A DNA stretch of 64,000 bases from Diplocarpon mali (taxonomy: Eukaryota; Ascomycota; Leotiomycetes; Helotiales; Drepanopezizaceae). The DNA lies in assembly GCA_024741835.1 (NCBI GenBank), contig JAENRP010000035.1, positions 5,624-69,623 of the forward strand, read 5' to 3'. Positions within the stretch are counted from its first letter, which is position 1. Every line of letters starts with the position of its first letter. The notes beneath the pieces were generated by a model. That model had not been told where the DNA came from. It worked only from the letters and a program-made list of their open reading frames with translations, and made no database searches. Position numbers and translations under genes: made by a program. Below, in pieces: positions 22,080 through 33,619 of the stretch.

Positions 22080-23126
22080 AGTGATCAGATGGTCCGCAGG
22101 ACCGTGAAGCCCCGGTGCTCCTTACGATGTTCTCACTGCACAGACGGAGCCTTCGAAGCTCTTAGGTCGGCTTCGGCTGCGCCATGATCTGGTTGGGAGC
22201 GGGAGTTTGCCGGCCTGACCAACCATGGGTCCGATTGACGCCTTGATGCGTGATGCTCCCTGGTACCAGTAGAGATGATGTTTGCTCTGGTGCGTATTTC
22301 GCTACCAAGGAGGACTTGACAACTGGAGTAGAAAGTATCGGCTGCTCCGGCCACCTCCCGGCGTAAGCCTCGGCTGCCACTGGTTTCAGATTCTCAACTC
22401 CGTAGACCATATATATACATTGTCGCACACTCTCACTCGGCCGTCATGGTGTGATGTAGAGGTGATCTGAATGCCGGGAGTGCTCGTCTGGCGCGTCGAG
22501 TGCCGCCTGTCAACTTGCTTTTACACCTTGAGCCGTGCAGGAGAATGGTCTGCGGGGAATTTCGACATGCTCCAGGTGCGCATGATGGACCAAATCCTCC
22601 TCGCTCGGAGACGCATGATGTAAACAAGCCAAACCCCTTGCTCCCACGCCCCCTTACTGATGCCGCTATGTCTCAGCTGTCCGGGAGGGTGGCGTTTTGC
22701 TCCTCTCAACAAGTCGACGCGCGAGGGCAGATGATTCTCCGCCGTGAAGGGATTCTGCGGACGCCGCTCAGTCCATCCTGTTGACCCTTCAACGAGATTC
22801 ATCAACCTCTTCCGATTCTCGAGCCGGCCACCAGCAACGGCGCAGGCGAGCCGTTTCTGCCCCGCCAAGACGCGCTCCCCACGCACCGCCGTAACTGGCT
22901 GGCCCGGGCCACCAAAGTGTAAGCGATGACCCTGGAGTGAAGCTTTACCTTTAGTTGCAGCTTTGCTCATCAGGAACCGCAGCACCTTTCACCTCACCAT
23001 CCCTTTCTTGCCACTGAATGAGCTCCGGCATTCCACGAGGTTGCTATTCCCCGAAGTCACCCTCGCTACATAACATCATCATCCGCTCCTGTCCCCCNNN
23101 NNNNNNNNNNNNNNNNNNNACCTGTG
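22080..23126. other. intergenic region with short gap
   Basis: No recognised gene. A 22-N gap lies at 23098-23119, just before the next coding sequence, so its promoter or first codons may be incomplete. Confidence 0.4.
23098..23119. other. assembly gap (22 N)
   Basis: A short run of N immediately upstream of the fucosyltransferase-like gene. Upstream exon sequence could be hidden. Confidence 0.99.
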
Positions 23127-24572
23127 ATGCTCTCCTTAGCATTCGTCGAGATGATCAGCGGAGCCTTTCGCGTCAAATGGTGGAAATACCGATACGTGGC
23201 CTTCACGGCCCTCGTGGTCAATCTCATGCTCCTCAACCACTTCTCCGTGGGCTCGGCCTTGACAGAGTTCGTTCGCCCGTCGCTCGCGACTGGAGCCGCG
23301 ACACAGAACGCTCACCATCGCAACAGGGTCGCAGCCAACAGCCGTGCCCAAGCAGCTCTCGCCGGGCCACCCATCACACCTCCGACGCTCAGTCTCGACG
23401 ATTACGACTTTAACGGCCCGTACATTGGCTGGCCTCTGGCGCGGGTCTGCAACGAGACCCAGTGGCAGTCAGGATTTGTGTTCGTCTGCGACAACAACTC
23501 TGGCGGGATAGGCAATATCCGGAACTTCATTCTCACCTGTATCCGGTACGCCATCGAAGCTGGAGCGTCAGGGATCATACTGCCCAAAATCCAACGGCGA
23601 TCGGAGGAGGATCTGGCCAATATCCATACCACTGGCTTCCAGCCTTTCGATTACTTCTTCGACGAAGAGCATTTTAGGAATTCAATGGGTGCGGTCTGTC
23701 CGCAGATGACGATTTACGATAGCGCGGATACGATCCCGCATCACGAGAATAAGACAGAGGCGCTGGAGTTCTACCCCAAAGATCTGAATACGAACGACGG
23801 GTGTGATGACCGCGGCGTGAACCGACATCTGGATCAATTCCGAACGAAACTCGACGAGTGGGCCACCAAATATGGGAAGGTGCCGTCCGAAGCGCGGCCA
23901 GTGATACTTCGATTCAGATGGGCAACTTTTTTCGAGTGGCCGATCATGCGAGACGGGCCCGAGTTTGCAGCTACATTTGGGGATCTGCTGAGAATACGGA
24001 AGGACATCCAGGAGTTGGCTGCGACGGCCATCACCGAGATGGCGAAATTTACGGGTGAGAATACTGGCAAGGCCCAAGCCCTCTCGCCGCCAAAATACCT
24101 AGGTGTGCATCTACGAACCGAAAGCGACGCTCTAGGGTTCTGGCCCGATTTCGAGACGCAAAGTGAAGGCTATCTGAAGCAAGCCGCAAGCTCCCAACTC
24201 GGATACGCCTATCTGGCCTCGGGCAACGCAACGGAAGGTCACCGCTTCGGTGACATGGCTCTGAAGAGGCTCGGCCTGCAAACCACAACGAAGATGGAAC
24301 TGTTGAAAGGGGACAAGCTACAGCAGCTGACGGATCTCAGCTGGGACCAACAGGCTCTCGTCGATTTCCTGGTCCTACAGAAGAGCACCCACTTCACCGG
24401 CTGTTCGTTCTCGAGCTTTGCGATGAACATTGCGATCAAACGCCACCTGATGACCGACGGTATCTTCTCCCGCGCGTGGAGGAGCCCTGGGGATCAGTAC
24501 AGCACGCTGGTGGGTCGCTTCGACAACTGGTTTGGGGACTGGATGTTCATGTACGAATGCATGTGGCCTTGA
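23127..24572 (+). CDS. O-fucosyltransferase-superfamily type II membrane protein
   Basis: 481 aa if translated from the ATG at 23127; an internal ATG at 23151 is an alternative. A short basic segment (RVKWWKYRY) precedes one hydrophobic segment (VAFTALVVNLMLL), typical of a type II Golgi signal anchor. The luminal domain begins with GPYIGWPLARVC and FVFVCDNNSGGIGNIRNFIL, which corresponds to the N-terminal 'GGlgN' substrate loop of GDP-fucose transferases. YLGVHLRTE (~330) matches the HxR motif that binds GDP-fucose. FTGCSFSSFAMNIAIKRH (~435) matches the SSFs...iA..R motif. I infer a GDP-sugar-dependent glycosyltransferase; donor and acceptor are unknown. The gene is GC-rich at third positions and unspliced. 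A 22-N gap lies directly upstream, so the true N-terminus is uncertain. Confidence 0.75.
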   Translation: MLSLAFVEMISGAFRVKWWKYRYVAFTALVVNLMLLNHFSVGSALTEFVRPSLATGAATQNAHHRNRVAANSRAQAALAGPPITPPTLSLDDYDFNGPYIGWPLARVCNETQWQSGFVFVCDNNSGGIGNIRNFILTCIRYAIEAGASGIILPKIQRRSEEDLANIHTTGFQPFDYFFDEEHFRNSMGAVCPQMTIYDSADTIPHHENKTEALEFYPKDLNTNDGCDDRGVNRHLDQFRTKLDEWATKYGKVPSEARPVILRFRWATFFEWPIMRDGPEFAATFGDLLRIRKDIQELAATAITEMAKFTGENTGKAQALSPPKYLGVHLRTESDALGFWPDFETQSEGYLKQAASSQLGYAYLASGNATEGHRFGDMALKRLGLQTTTKMELLKGDKLQQLTDLSWDQQALVDFLVLQKSTHFTGCSFSSFAMNIAIKRHLMTDGIFSRAWRSPGDQYSTLVGRFDNWFGDWMFMYECMWP

Positions 24573-25898
24573 ACGGATCCGCAGACGTCGGTGTGGCACC
24601 TCCGCCGACATGCACGCTTGGAAATTGCCCAGCACCGGTGTTGGCCTGTACCAGTACAAACGCGCTTGGCACCTGTTTCCGATCCCCCTGCCCGTCTGCT
24701 ACCTCCCGTATACATGGGAATTTCCGTTTTCCAGTCCTCCCTTTCCGGCGAGTCCTGTCAGGCTCTGGCCGAGCGGTATGGGTCCTGGTCGGTGCGCTGG
24801 GAAATAATGACCTGGTAGATGAGTCTGGATTTTGGGTCTGGGAAGGGGGAACCTTGTGTGCGGCATCTAATGAAGGTGGGAGGGGAGCGGTGCGGTGCCG
24901 ACTCCACGTGAAGAGGGCGTCACGATGGAGCGTGGCCGGAGCGGACAGCGGCCCAGGCATCCCGAGAGAGCATGTACAGGATGATAGTGGTTGAGTCCGG
25001 GTTCTGGCTGTTTGTGGGAGCTGGATGTATATAGTTGCCTCGCACGAAATATGAGCTAGATACACGCTTCTCCTCGCACAGCTCTTCTGCTTCCACGTCA
25101 GCTCCACGTGTTTGTGTGCAAGAAAGACTCGGAGCCAGCCACCGACTTCCCGCCAGCTCTTCTCTTGAGTAGAAGGAATGACACCCACAGCAGGACTCTG
25201 GCCAGCGCTCTCCTCCCTGGCACGGCACCCCTACAGCCCCTCCGACTCTGCCAACGGCACACACCCTCTCATCGCTCACCGCGCCTCCAGACCCGGCCTT
25301 GCCTACGGGCTTCCTTCGTCCCTTTCCCATCATGTTCGAGAACGGCAAAGCTGCTCCTCTCACGCACCAGCACCCCCCCCCCCCCTCAACCCTCACCTGG
25401 CTGGCTGCTAGGCCAAGGCGCCACCCAGTATCAAAAGTATCCCACAACACCTCATGTCCAGCATCCGGCTCCTCTCGACACCGGCCCGCCTCGCTACCTC
25501 CCAAGTTCCTCAGAAGACCCCAGGACCGTCCTCCCTCGTGGAGGATCTTGCCGGTGCAGGCGTGTGCGCCGCCGCGGGCCGTGAGGGGGTTTCTCGAGCC
25601 GGCACGGATGGGGCTCGAGAAGAGGGAGCGGGCCGAGCCTTCGCTACGCAGGGCGAGGGGCTGTGGCGGGTCAGCCTGGTGCTTCTGTTTTTCTTGTTCA
25701 CTCGGAGATGTAAGGGGAAGATGGCTTCTGCACCAGGCAGTGTGAGTCGGGCTCTTGCGATCTGCCAGCGGTCGTCCCGTTTCCGCAGCGGATTCTAGCG
25801 CTGAGGCGCATGCGAGTCGATACACAGGCAGTGCTGGAGCTTCCTCCGCGGACGAGTACAGACAGCCTGACGGTGGCGGCGCCCAACGAGACTCGAAT
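24573..25898. other. gene-poor GC-rich region
   Basis: Overlapping frames are open on both strands because the DNA is GC-rich, for example 24920-26032 (-), but none shows a domain or consistent codon pattern. A poly-C run of about 15 lies near 25373. No supported gene. Confidence 0.4.
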
Positions 25899-26309
25899 CT
25901 AGCATGTCTCCGAGCTGATCGGCAGCGCGAGATGCACCACACAGGTGCCAAACCTCGGACGGCGAATCCGCCGGGTTGGGTGTATATGTATTTCTCGTGT
26001 GCCCGTCCCCGTGTCGAGAGGAACGCCCTCACGTGCCTTGTGCTCGGCTACGTCCCCCTGCGGCGCGGTCGTACCATCATCCTCCGGCGTCACGTACGAG
26101 GCGATCTTCTTCTGGAGGTCGGTAGGGGGGAGGGCGTACACCTTCGGCGCGTCCAGCGAGCTCTCAAGGGCCTGAGGACTGACGGTTCCCTGGAGCTCAA
26201 GTGCAGACCTGGCTGCTTGGGTGACAGGATCAGGACCAGAGCGAGAAGAAGTGCTCGAGATGGTTTGCCCCCGGAGCCGTCCTCTGTCAAGTAGCTGCGG
26301 CCTCCTCAT
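25899..26309 (-). CDS. possible small hypothetical protein
   Basis: A 136-codon ORF from the ATG at 26309. Its middle third (ARSALELQGTVSPQALESS through LPPTDLQKKIASYVTPEDD) has an amphipathic, protein-like composition. Third positions are biased to C/G, unlike the arginine- and proline-rich shadow ORFs nearby. The last ~35 residues are basic and look non-coding, so an unrecognised intron or a different 3' end is possible. I do not recognise a family. It is listed because it is the only stretch in 24.6-31 kb with a coding look. Confidence 0.3.
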   Translation of the reverse strand: MRRPQLLDRGRLRGQTISSTSSRSGPDPVTQAARSALELQGTVSPQALESSLDAPKVYALPPTDLQKKIASYVTPEDDGTTAPQGDVAEHKAREGVPLDTGTGTREIHIHPTRRIRRPRFGTCVVHLALPISSETC

Positions 26310-27763
26310 CACGTGGCCGGCTCACGAACCCGTCCCGCTGCACACGCGTATGATGCATATGCGTCGAGTAGCTGGTGGTGGGGAAGGATTTGCACCATTG
26401 CCCCGGCGCGCTGTCGCTTGGACCTGGCGGGCAGAAGGCGCTTGGAAGCAAGGTCAAACTGTGATGTGAGGAGTCAAGGGTGAGCAGTTAGCAAGTAACC
26501 AAGAGAAGTACGTCGGGAGGGACGTACAAGATCAGAGGAACCGGCGTCAGCGGCCGGTCACCCTCGTTGCAACACCCCTTTTCTCTCCGCCGCCTCTCTC
26601 TCTGCCTCTTTGTGGCCTGGTTCCAAGACAGCACGGGTCAACGCCAAACCCTCTGGTCATCACCTGCAAGCCAGGGGACACAGCCATCCCAACTCGCGGA
26701 CGGGATGAAGCCAAGGCGTGAGAGGTCCATCTCATGCCGAAGATCACGCCTCGCACGGCGATTTATTCTTCCTGTCATTCCTTTTGTCCTTTCTGCTTCT
26801 TCTTACAGTTGTTCTCTTCTCTTCCTTTCTCGCCCGCAACGCACCGCACCGCAGCAAAACACTCTCGCAGCGCAGGGGCTGTCCGCCAATGGGCTTTTGC
26901 GCAGGAACCCACAACGTATTGTCTTGCAGCTAGTCCGGGGAGCCCCCGACGCCGAGTGCTGGCTATCCTTCCTGGCGGTGGGGCACTGACTTCGCCGGGC
27001 ATTCCCCCCCCCCCCCTCTTGGTTGGAATGTTCGGATTTGGGCGGCGGCCACGGGCAGCGAAATGACATCTGTATCCGTGCCAGGAGGGAGGGGGCAGGC
27101 TTGGCCCTGTGGGATCTCCGGCCGGCTGCTTGCAATACCTCGAAGATGGTGGGCACCGTCTCCAGCACGGTACAGTAGGGGGCATACGGTCTCAGCCACG
27201 GCTCTGCTCGATTGAGCATGGTCGGGGCCGCTGCTTGTGAGAAGAGATGACGGGATTCTTATGTTTTACATACTCCCTTGGAGCATCAATCGCATCTTGC
27301 ACCCGAGAGTCCCTTGTAGCAGCCGATAATCCATGATCGATGTGAATCCAGGCGTCTCGAGCTGCGCTGGTACCCGGAGCACGTCCGAGCCTAGGATATC
27401 ATGAACACCACTCTGCTCCTCTCCCGGCCTCGAGGCTCTGGAGGAGACTTTGGCGACGAGGACGAGAAGGCTCTGGCGTACCGGGACGACAGTTCTCTGG
27501 ACGTATGTCTTCCGATGAGATAAATGGCTTGGAAGAGGGGTGTTGGTGAGAGGCGACGTCTGGGCCAAGCAGCGTGAGAAGAGTCTTCAAATTTCACGCA
27601 GTGAGCCTTGGCGGGCCAGGGCGGTGGCCAGACTCGGTGTCCCCTACCCGACGGCGACTGCACGCCCGCGCGCCTCTGCGCGGAAGCGCCAGGCCACGTG
27701 ATGCGCGCGGCGCAGCGCGGAAGAACCCGCGGCCCGCGCACGTGAGCACGCCCAGCCTCAAGC

Positions 27764-27803
27764 CGCCGCACCGCACCGCACCGCATCGCACCACATCGCA
27801 CCG
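27764..27803. repeat. ccgca pentamer repeat
   Basis: About seven copies of ccgca with cat variants near the end. Confidence 0.7.
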
Positions 27804-28354
27804 TCCAATACACCAGACTTCACGACGCTGCACTGCAGTGCGCTGCCGGCAGCGATCATGTCGACGCGACCGGCGCAGAACCCCCCGTGCGTCCACAGCT
27901 GCTCGCCGGCGCTCCGCTGCGGTGCGCGCGGCCGGGGCCAGCTGGAGTGGGAGAGCTCCTTGCGCTCCGCGACACCTGACTTCGGACGAGAGGAGCCCGC
28001 ACGCCCTGGGCTCTCGAGTCTGGGCCCTATTTCCAGGCGAGTCCGCGCGCGCGAGCTCGGGATTCCAACTCGAACTCTAACCCGCACCCCCGACCCTCAA
28101 CCCGTGACTCAGGGGCCCAGGGCTGCCCGACAAGGGCTGAGCGTGCGCTGCTTTCATGGGCGTGTCGCGATCCGTCGACGTGGAAACGTCGGAGAGATCA
28201 CCCACCTCGCTCCGTATGGAGGTGAGACTTGTGGCAGTAGGAATCTCTGTTCCCCGAGTGGGTCGTTGCCCCTTGCAGTCGGCCGTTGCTCAGTAGGTAC
28301 CAGATCCTGTGCTGTCTGCGATGGAAAAGAGAATGCAAGATGTGATTGGTTGGA

Positions 28355-28515
28355 TATGTGCATGTGTATGTAAATGTATATATAGGCATACATATCTGTA
28401 TATGCACACACATATACAACTACGTATCTCTCTCTTTACACACACACATATACATACATGTATATCTATATTTACATTCACATGTACAGCTACATCGATC
28501 CCCAAATATACCGAT
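28355..28515. repeat. CA/TA-rich microsatellite-like stretch
   Basis: Interleaved catata, cacaca, tgtata and tacatg words over about 160 bp. It is AT-rich inside a GC-rich region. Confidence 0.65.
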
Positions 28516-29971
28516 ATATGCACATGCTGGTTCTATGAGGAGACCGTTGGTTTGCCCTGCAACAGAGGAATCGTACGAGTAGAGAGCACCTCCAGCCAGT
28601 AGTCACCGAGACTCGTAGGCAGCTTTGTCCTGTGTACGGTCTACGGTGCAGTATCCTCGTACAGAGTAGCCGCAGAGGGCAACGTGACAGCGGCGAAACA
28701 TCCCTCCCCCCTGCACCTCCGTGCTACGGGAACATGTCGTTGCGGAGGAGGCTGTGCGGCTGCACTCTGATGAATAACACGAAGCGACCGAAGATCTGAT
28801 GACAGATTCGGAAAAGCCCTCAGAGCGTGTGGGCACCCCCCGGTCGTCGTAGAGTACGAAGAACCTTCTGCCACCATGCTGGCTCCAGATGGGACGAGAT
28901 CGCTGAAGAAGTCAGGGCGGCTGTCCGAGGGGCCCCGTCTGACCCGGCCGGCATATTCCAGCTCGGAAATCGTATGTAGAGATGGGGCGGGCTTCGCTGC
29001 GACCTGCAGCCTCCGGATGGGTCGTGGTTTGTGTTGAGAGTGCGAGTCCTCGTAGCTTGTTTGGAGTTCGTCTCGCAGCCGTCCCTGGGTACGAGCTGTA
29101 GCGAGTTGGCCTGCCTCGGTCCCCCCTGCTGCTCAGCTGGTGCCAGAGTTCATGACAGAATCACATACAGTATGTAGGTGCACGCAAGGACAAGCCGTCC
29201 AGCTCACGCTTATGCAGCGACGCTAATTATGGCTGGTATTGATATTGATCGGTTCCGAAGAAGCGTCCACCAGAGAAGCGCCCGGCACCCAATGCACAAG
29301 AGGCAGGGTCCGAGACGCACGATTCGAGATGGTCGGCCGGGGGGGAGGGGGCGTGGGCTTTGCGTGCCACCGACGGCCTGCACTGGGAATGGTGTCAGGG
29401 CGTAGAGGCTGATGCTTCGGCCGGGAGCAGGTCTGGTCTGGTCTGATGTTGTCTGGTCTGGGTCATGGACCGGAATGTACTGTGTATAGATTAACTGTAT
29501 TCAAAAGAAGAAAAGGAGTAAGCGTGGTCGTCTAGATCGGATGGTCCGCGTCAGCTGGCGCGGGCTGGGCTGTGGATGGGATTCTAAGTTTGGTTTGGAT
29601 TGGATTGAGAGTTTTTTGGGAGGGCCTGATCTGAGGGTCCGGAAGGATGCGCAGCTGGACGCTTGACTTACTGGCGAGGAGACGAGGCGAGGAGTTTTTG
29701 CTTCAGCGCAGGGGGGCATTCCCAACACGGCTGCTGCATATAGTCGTGCATCGTCCGTAGATAGTAACTGTCGACATCCAACTGCGAGCGACAGCGGTTC
29801 TCGTCACGGCCTTGCGACAGAGATAGGATAGGGACAAATCGTAGGGACTATCCGTCGGGGCAGAGGGCCATGCCCCGACCAGACATTCCTCGGAGGCTCC
29901 GGGAGACAACGAGCTCCATCCAGCCAGAGTGATGGCCCCGAGGCAAGGTCATAGTCTACCGAATGGAAGAG

Positions 29972-30025
29972 GGTCGAGCGTCGAGCGTCGAGCGTCGAGA
30001 GTCGAGATTCGAGAGTCGAGAGTCG
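29972..30025. repeat. heptamer tandem repeat (tcgagcg/tcgagag)
   Basis: About seven imperfect copies of a 7-bp unit. Confidence 0.75.
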
Positions 30026-30388
30026 TCAGGGCGACCGCAGATGAAACTGCCCACTCGCTGGCCTCACGTACCAAGGGACCTCCGACTTGCCCCTTGAATG
30101 TGGGCATCGACGACGACATCTCTCCCTACCCCCAAGACGTCCACAGTACCCCGCGGTATCCTCGGTACCCCTACCGGTAGATGTTCGGCCTCAGGCCTAC
30201 GGCCGCCCTATTACCGCCGTGTAGCCAGCCGAGCCAATGAGAGGGCTGTGCCTGGCGCTAGTGGTCTGGTCTTTTCCCGATGCAATTTCCCTGCGACCCA
30301 CCGTCAACGAGTCCCCCCGGCCTGCCCTGGTTGCTGTCGTCGTCGTCGTCTGCTCTGGCCGCTCGAGTAACTCGTAATTCGTAATTCG

Positions 30389-31066
30389 TTGTGCCTGCCC
30401 GCAAAAAAAAACCCCCCCACCGCCCTCCGCTCACCGCCTACCGATTCTTGTTCTGCCACTCCAACTCGGCCACTGTGTCTACCCGCCGCTGCACTCACGC
30501 CGTCGCATCGTTTCCACTTTGCCTGCCACCTCCCCATTCCCTCTTTGCAACCGTCTTTTTCCCAGTTGCATTCAACCCCCCCTTTTCCCTCCCCTCACGG
30601 TCATTCTCCACCCAGCCCATTCACGATTCCCATCGTTCTCGATGTCTTCCGCTCTCTTTCATTAAATCATTCGTCCCAAGAGAGACAGACGGGCACACTC
30701 GTTACGGCCTCCGACTCAGCATTCCGATCTGGCGTGTGTCAGTGAAGGAAACTCCCAGGGATACCGTTTCAAGAACCGCATCCGTCGAGACGTACCACTC
30801 TCACCCACCCTCAGCCTCCTTGACATCCCCCCACCCCCCCCGTCGGTCGATACCTACTCATCTACCAGTCGTCAACCCCTTCAACCGGTCCAAGTCGGCC
30901 AGGACAACGAGCGAAGGTCTCCGTGGCCACGACCTGCAAAGAGACCAGTCTCCACTGCGTCTCCCTCCGTCCGAAGCTCCCGGCGAGTCCGAAAAGAGCC
31001 CTTCAACACTTCGAGCGATCCGAACCACCCACCGCGAGGCCACGGCCAGCACACATACACAGCATC
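30389..31066 (+). promoter_or_regulatory. pyrimidine-rich upstream/leader region of the WSC gene
   Basis: About 680 bp rich in C and T, with many cttttc, cccc and ctctc runs, directly before the WSC sensor start. This is typical of a long fungal 5' UTR. Open frames here (30391-31146, 30389-30745) have no domain. They could include upstream ORFs, but I cannot place the transcription start. Confidence 0.5.
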
Positions 31067-32002
31067 ATGAAGTCCGTGATCTCCTGGATCGCGGCCACGG
31101 CTCTGCTTGCTGCCACGAACGTTGTCGCCTTAGAACGGACATATGAAGGTTGCTATGCGTCGGATACTTCCTTCGTCTTCAACTCGACTATCGAATTCAA
31201 TTCGAGGGGCTCCTGCGGAGATGCATGCTACGCTCAGCAGTACCCCGTCATGGCAATGACAAACTCATCCTACTGCTTCTGCAGTGAAACTCTGCCGCCC
31301 CTGATAACGAACAGCACATCTTCGAAGTGTAACGTCGTATGTCCTGGATTTGGCTCCGAGAGTTGTATGTGTGCCTAGAATGAGGTCGGTCGACTGTTCA
31401 CTGACGGCACAATAGGTGGCGCTCGTGGATACTGGAGTGTTTACCTCACCGGTTTAACAACCGATGTGGCGAACGCCGATCCGGGACCCGACGATACATC
31501 CCCTACGGCCAAATCATCCGCGACTCCTAAATCGACCTCGAAAGCAGCCGTTGTGACTGTAGGGGGGGAGACCGTAGTTGTCACAGCCGGCAGTGATGCC
31601 ACTTCGAATGCATACGCGTCGGCCACGCCGAAATCTTCGGGCGGAGGTCCGAATAAAGCTGGCATCGCTGCAGGCGTCGTTGCCGGAGTCCTTGGGTGTG
31701 CAGCCATCCTTGGAGGTCTATTCTTCTTCATGCGGAGTCGCAAAAGGCGAGAGATAGAAGAAGAATACAAGCGAAATGCCGCTGTGAACAGCTTTATCTC
31801 TGGTGGCAAACCTACCAGCAGCGAGACCAACTCTTCCTTCATCGATACGCGTCTTGATCCAGCCGTCATGGCTCAACGGAGACAGAGTGATGGCAGCATT
31901 GCCGATAACCAAGATTACTCCAGGAGAATCCTCAAAGTATGTGATGCACTCCCCTCTCCAGAACATCAGTCGCTGATACGGCCTTAGGTTACCAACGCTT
32001 GA
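31067..32002 (+). CDS. WSC-domain cell-wall stress sensor
   Basis: A plasma-membrane mechanosensor feeding the cell-wall-integrity (Rho1/PKC/MAPK) pathway. Three exons (31067-31364, 31416-31936, 31988-32002) encode 277 aa. Residues 1-22 form a signal peptide ending NVVA. The WSC domain (about 25-110) keeps the paired cysteines (YEGCYAS, CGDAC, YCFC, CNVVCPG, ESC|GG) and ends RGYWSVYLTG. A Ser/Thr-rich stalk follows, then a membrane segment (AGIAAGVVAGVLGCAAIL) with a basic stop-transfer RSRKRR. The cytoplasmic tail ends in the conserved DGSIADNQDYSRRILKVTNA, which in yeast Wsc1 contacts the Rho1 exchange factor Rom2. The last exon has only 15 nt (VTNA plus stop) and is supported by that conserved end. 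Splice sites are GTATGT/ATAG and GTATGT/TTAG. The call is secure. Confidence 0.94.
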
Positions 32003-33619
32003 GTACCATCTAACGACAACGATTTTCTACTACCGCGTCTTTTCTGTCCCCACGGCGTTCTCGGTTCCTGGTCACCCAACCTCTGGTCTGATTTGGCTCT
32101 CCATACCACCTGTTTGGAAGGCCGCTGGTGTTTTGTCTACAGGTGTGGCGTCGAGGAGGATAGTACATCGTTCCTCTCTGGAGAATTTCGTTCTTATATT
32201 CCACGGCATCTGGTTCAACGCTACAGCACCTACCCCCCAACGACGAACTTCCTTGCCACATCCATCCCTGTCCTTTCCGAAGAACCAAAATTCTGTTCGC
32301 TCTTTCTCGATTTCAAATACTCCCCTTTTATCTTTTCTTCTGTCGAATGATGGAAGATAACCCATCCTTGATCCTCGCCAAATATCACAACCTTGTATCC
32401 GAGTCGAACTGAGAGTGATGTCCCTGGGATCAATCTGCCGGAGGTTGGAGTGGAGCGATGGCTGCCGGATCTGATGCCCTGCCCATCGCATCGCTTTGGC
32501 TAGCGAGGCAGTCTTGTACTGGTACGATGTACCCCTGTCTGTTGGATACAGATGAGAACCGGTGATAGTGCGTGTTTCGTGGCAGACGCTGTGTTGGAAG
32601 TTGTATAGATCCGATTTAATGAACGGTATTCCAAGAAAGCCCTCGCTCGTCCTGCCTCGAAGGCTCTCGGCGTGCTATCATCCCTCTTCCCTACCCAGCC
32701 CCCCATCTTACCTCTACACTCACCGTTCCAACAGCTTCATCAAGCTTCTAGTTCCACTTCTCGCTAGCCTGGACAAAAGCCCATACCTGTTGTCGGACAT
32801 GGAGAAGGGCAGTAATTTTGGAGACGAGTCAACGCTACAGAGTAGCAATGTCACATGGGAAAGAGTCATACTGTGACATGACGGATGAGCATATCCAGAG
32901 CGTACAAAGAGACAATGATGGAAAAGCACAGCAGAGCTATCTCCATCGCCCAAGGAATAGAAAGAGCAGTGAGAAAAGGTAGGATTGAGGTACACAGGCG
33001 ACGAGAGCTCCTCGGACTAACGGAAGGCTGTACGATGCCGGGTCACGACAGAGTGCTGTTACGTACACCAGGCGCACTGGTGGGAGCATGGAAACGGAAA
33101 TGTATCATACCCGGTGAGATAATGGATGGGGAGGAGAGCTAGCCAGCGAGCTAGGGTTGTGGAAGGATGGCGGCGCTCGAAAGATTTAACAGTGTAATTG
33201 TACTCTTCTCTTCTCCTCTTCAATGGACTGACTGGACTGGATTGTCAACGTCCCGCCCGAGCGTGGTGCCTGCAACTCATCCCGAGAGGTAAGCTGTTGT
33301 CGGATTCTGGAGGAGGCGGACTGGAGCCAGCGTTCTGATTTTGGAGCGGAGTCTTCTTCTTGGTCAAGCTATCTTCCCAATGACAACCAGGCACAACTCG
33401 CAGCGGTAATGGTGCAGCAAGCAGCTCCAGCAGGCCGGCCGCAGCGCTTTCAACTTGTAACTCTATAGAATCTCAGAGGCAGCGTGTATGGGCCAACAAC
33501 ACACAGCTTCTCGGCATGCGTGAGACGGCAGCAATGATCCTTCGCTGCACATTGGGTTCGTCACGCAAAGTTACAAATCACCTCCGCGACTATATTTCTC
33601 CAGTCCCACAGCCGTTAGT
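32003..33619. other. convergent 3' intergenic region
   Basis: Lies between the 3' ends of the WSC gene (+) and the RING gene (-). Only short ORFs without recognisable domains. From about here rightward the non-coding DNA is clearly less GC-rich. Confidence 0.4.

Larger units (their letters stand above)
26310..30388. other. gene-poor region with simple repeats
   Basis: GC-rich, no supported gene. Contents are a ccgca-type 5-bp repeat (27764-27803), a CA/TA-rich microsatellite-like stretch (about 28355-28515) and a tcgagcg/tcgagag heptamer run (29972-30025). Long-looking frames here are alternative readings of the same GC-rich DNA. Confidence 0.45.

Noticed and set aside
24920..26032. 370-codon frame on the - strand
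   Set aside because: GC-rich random-looking composition with many Cys, Arg and Trp, no domain, and overlapping frames on both strands.
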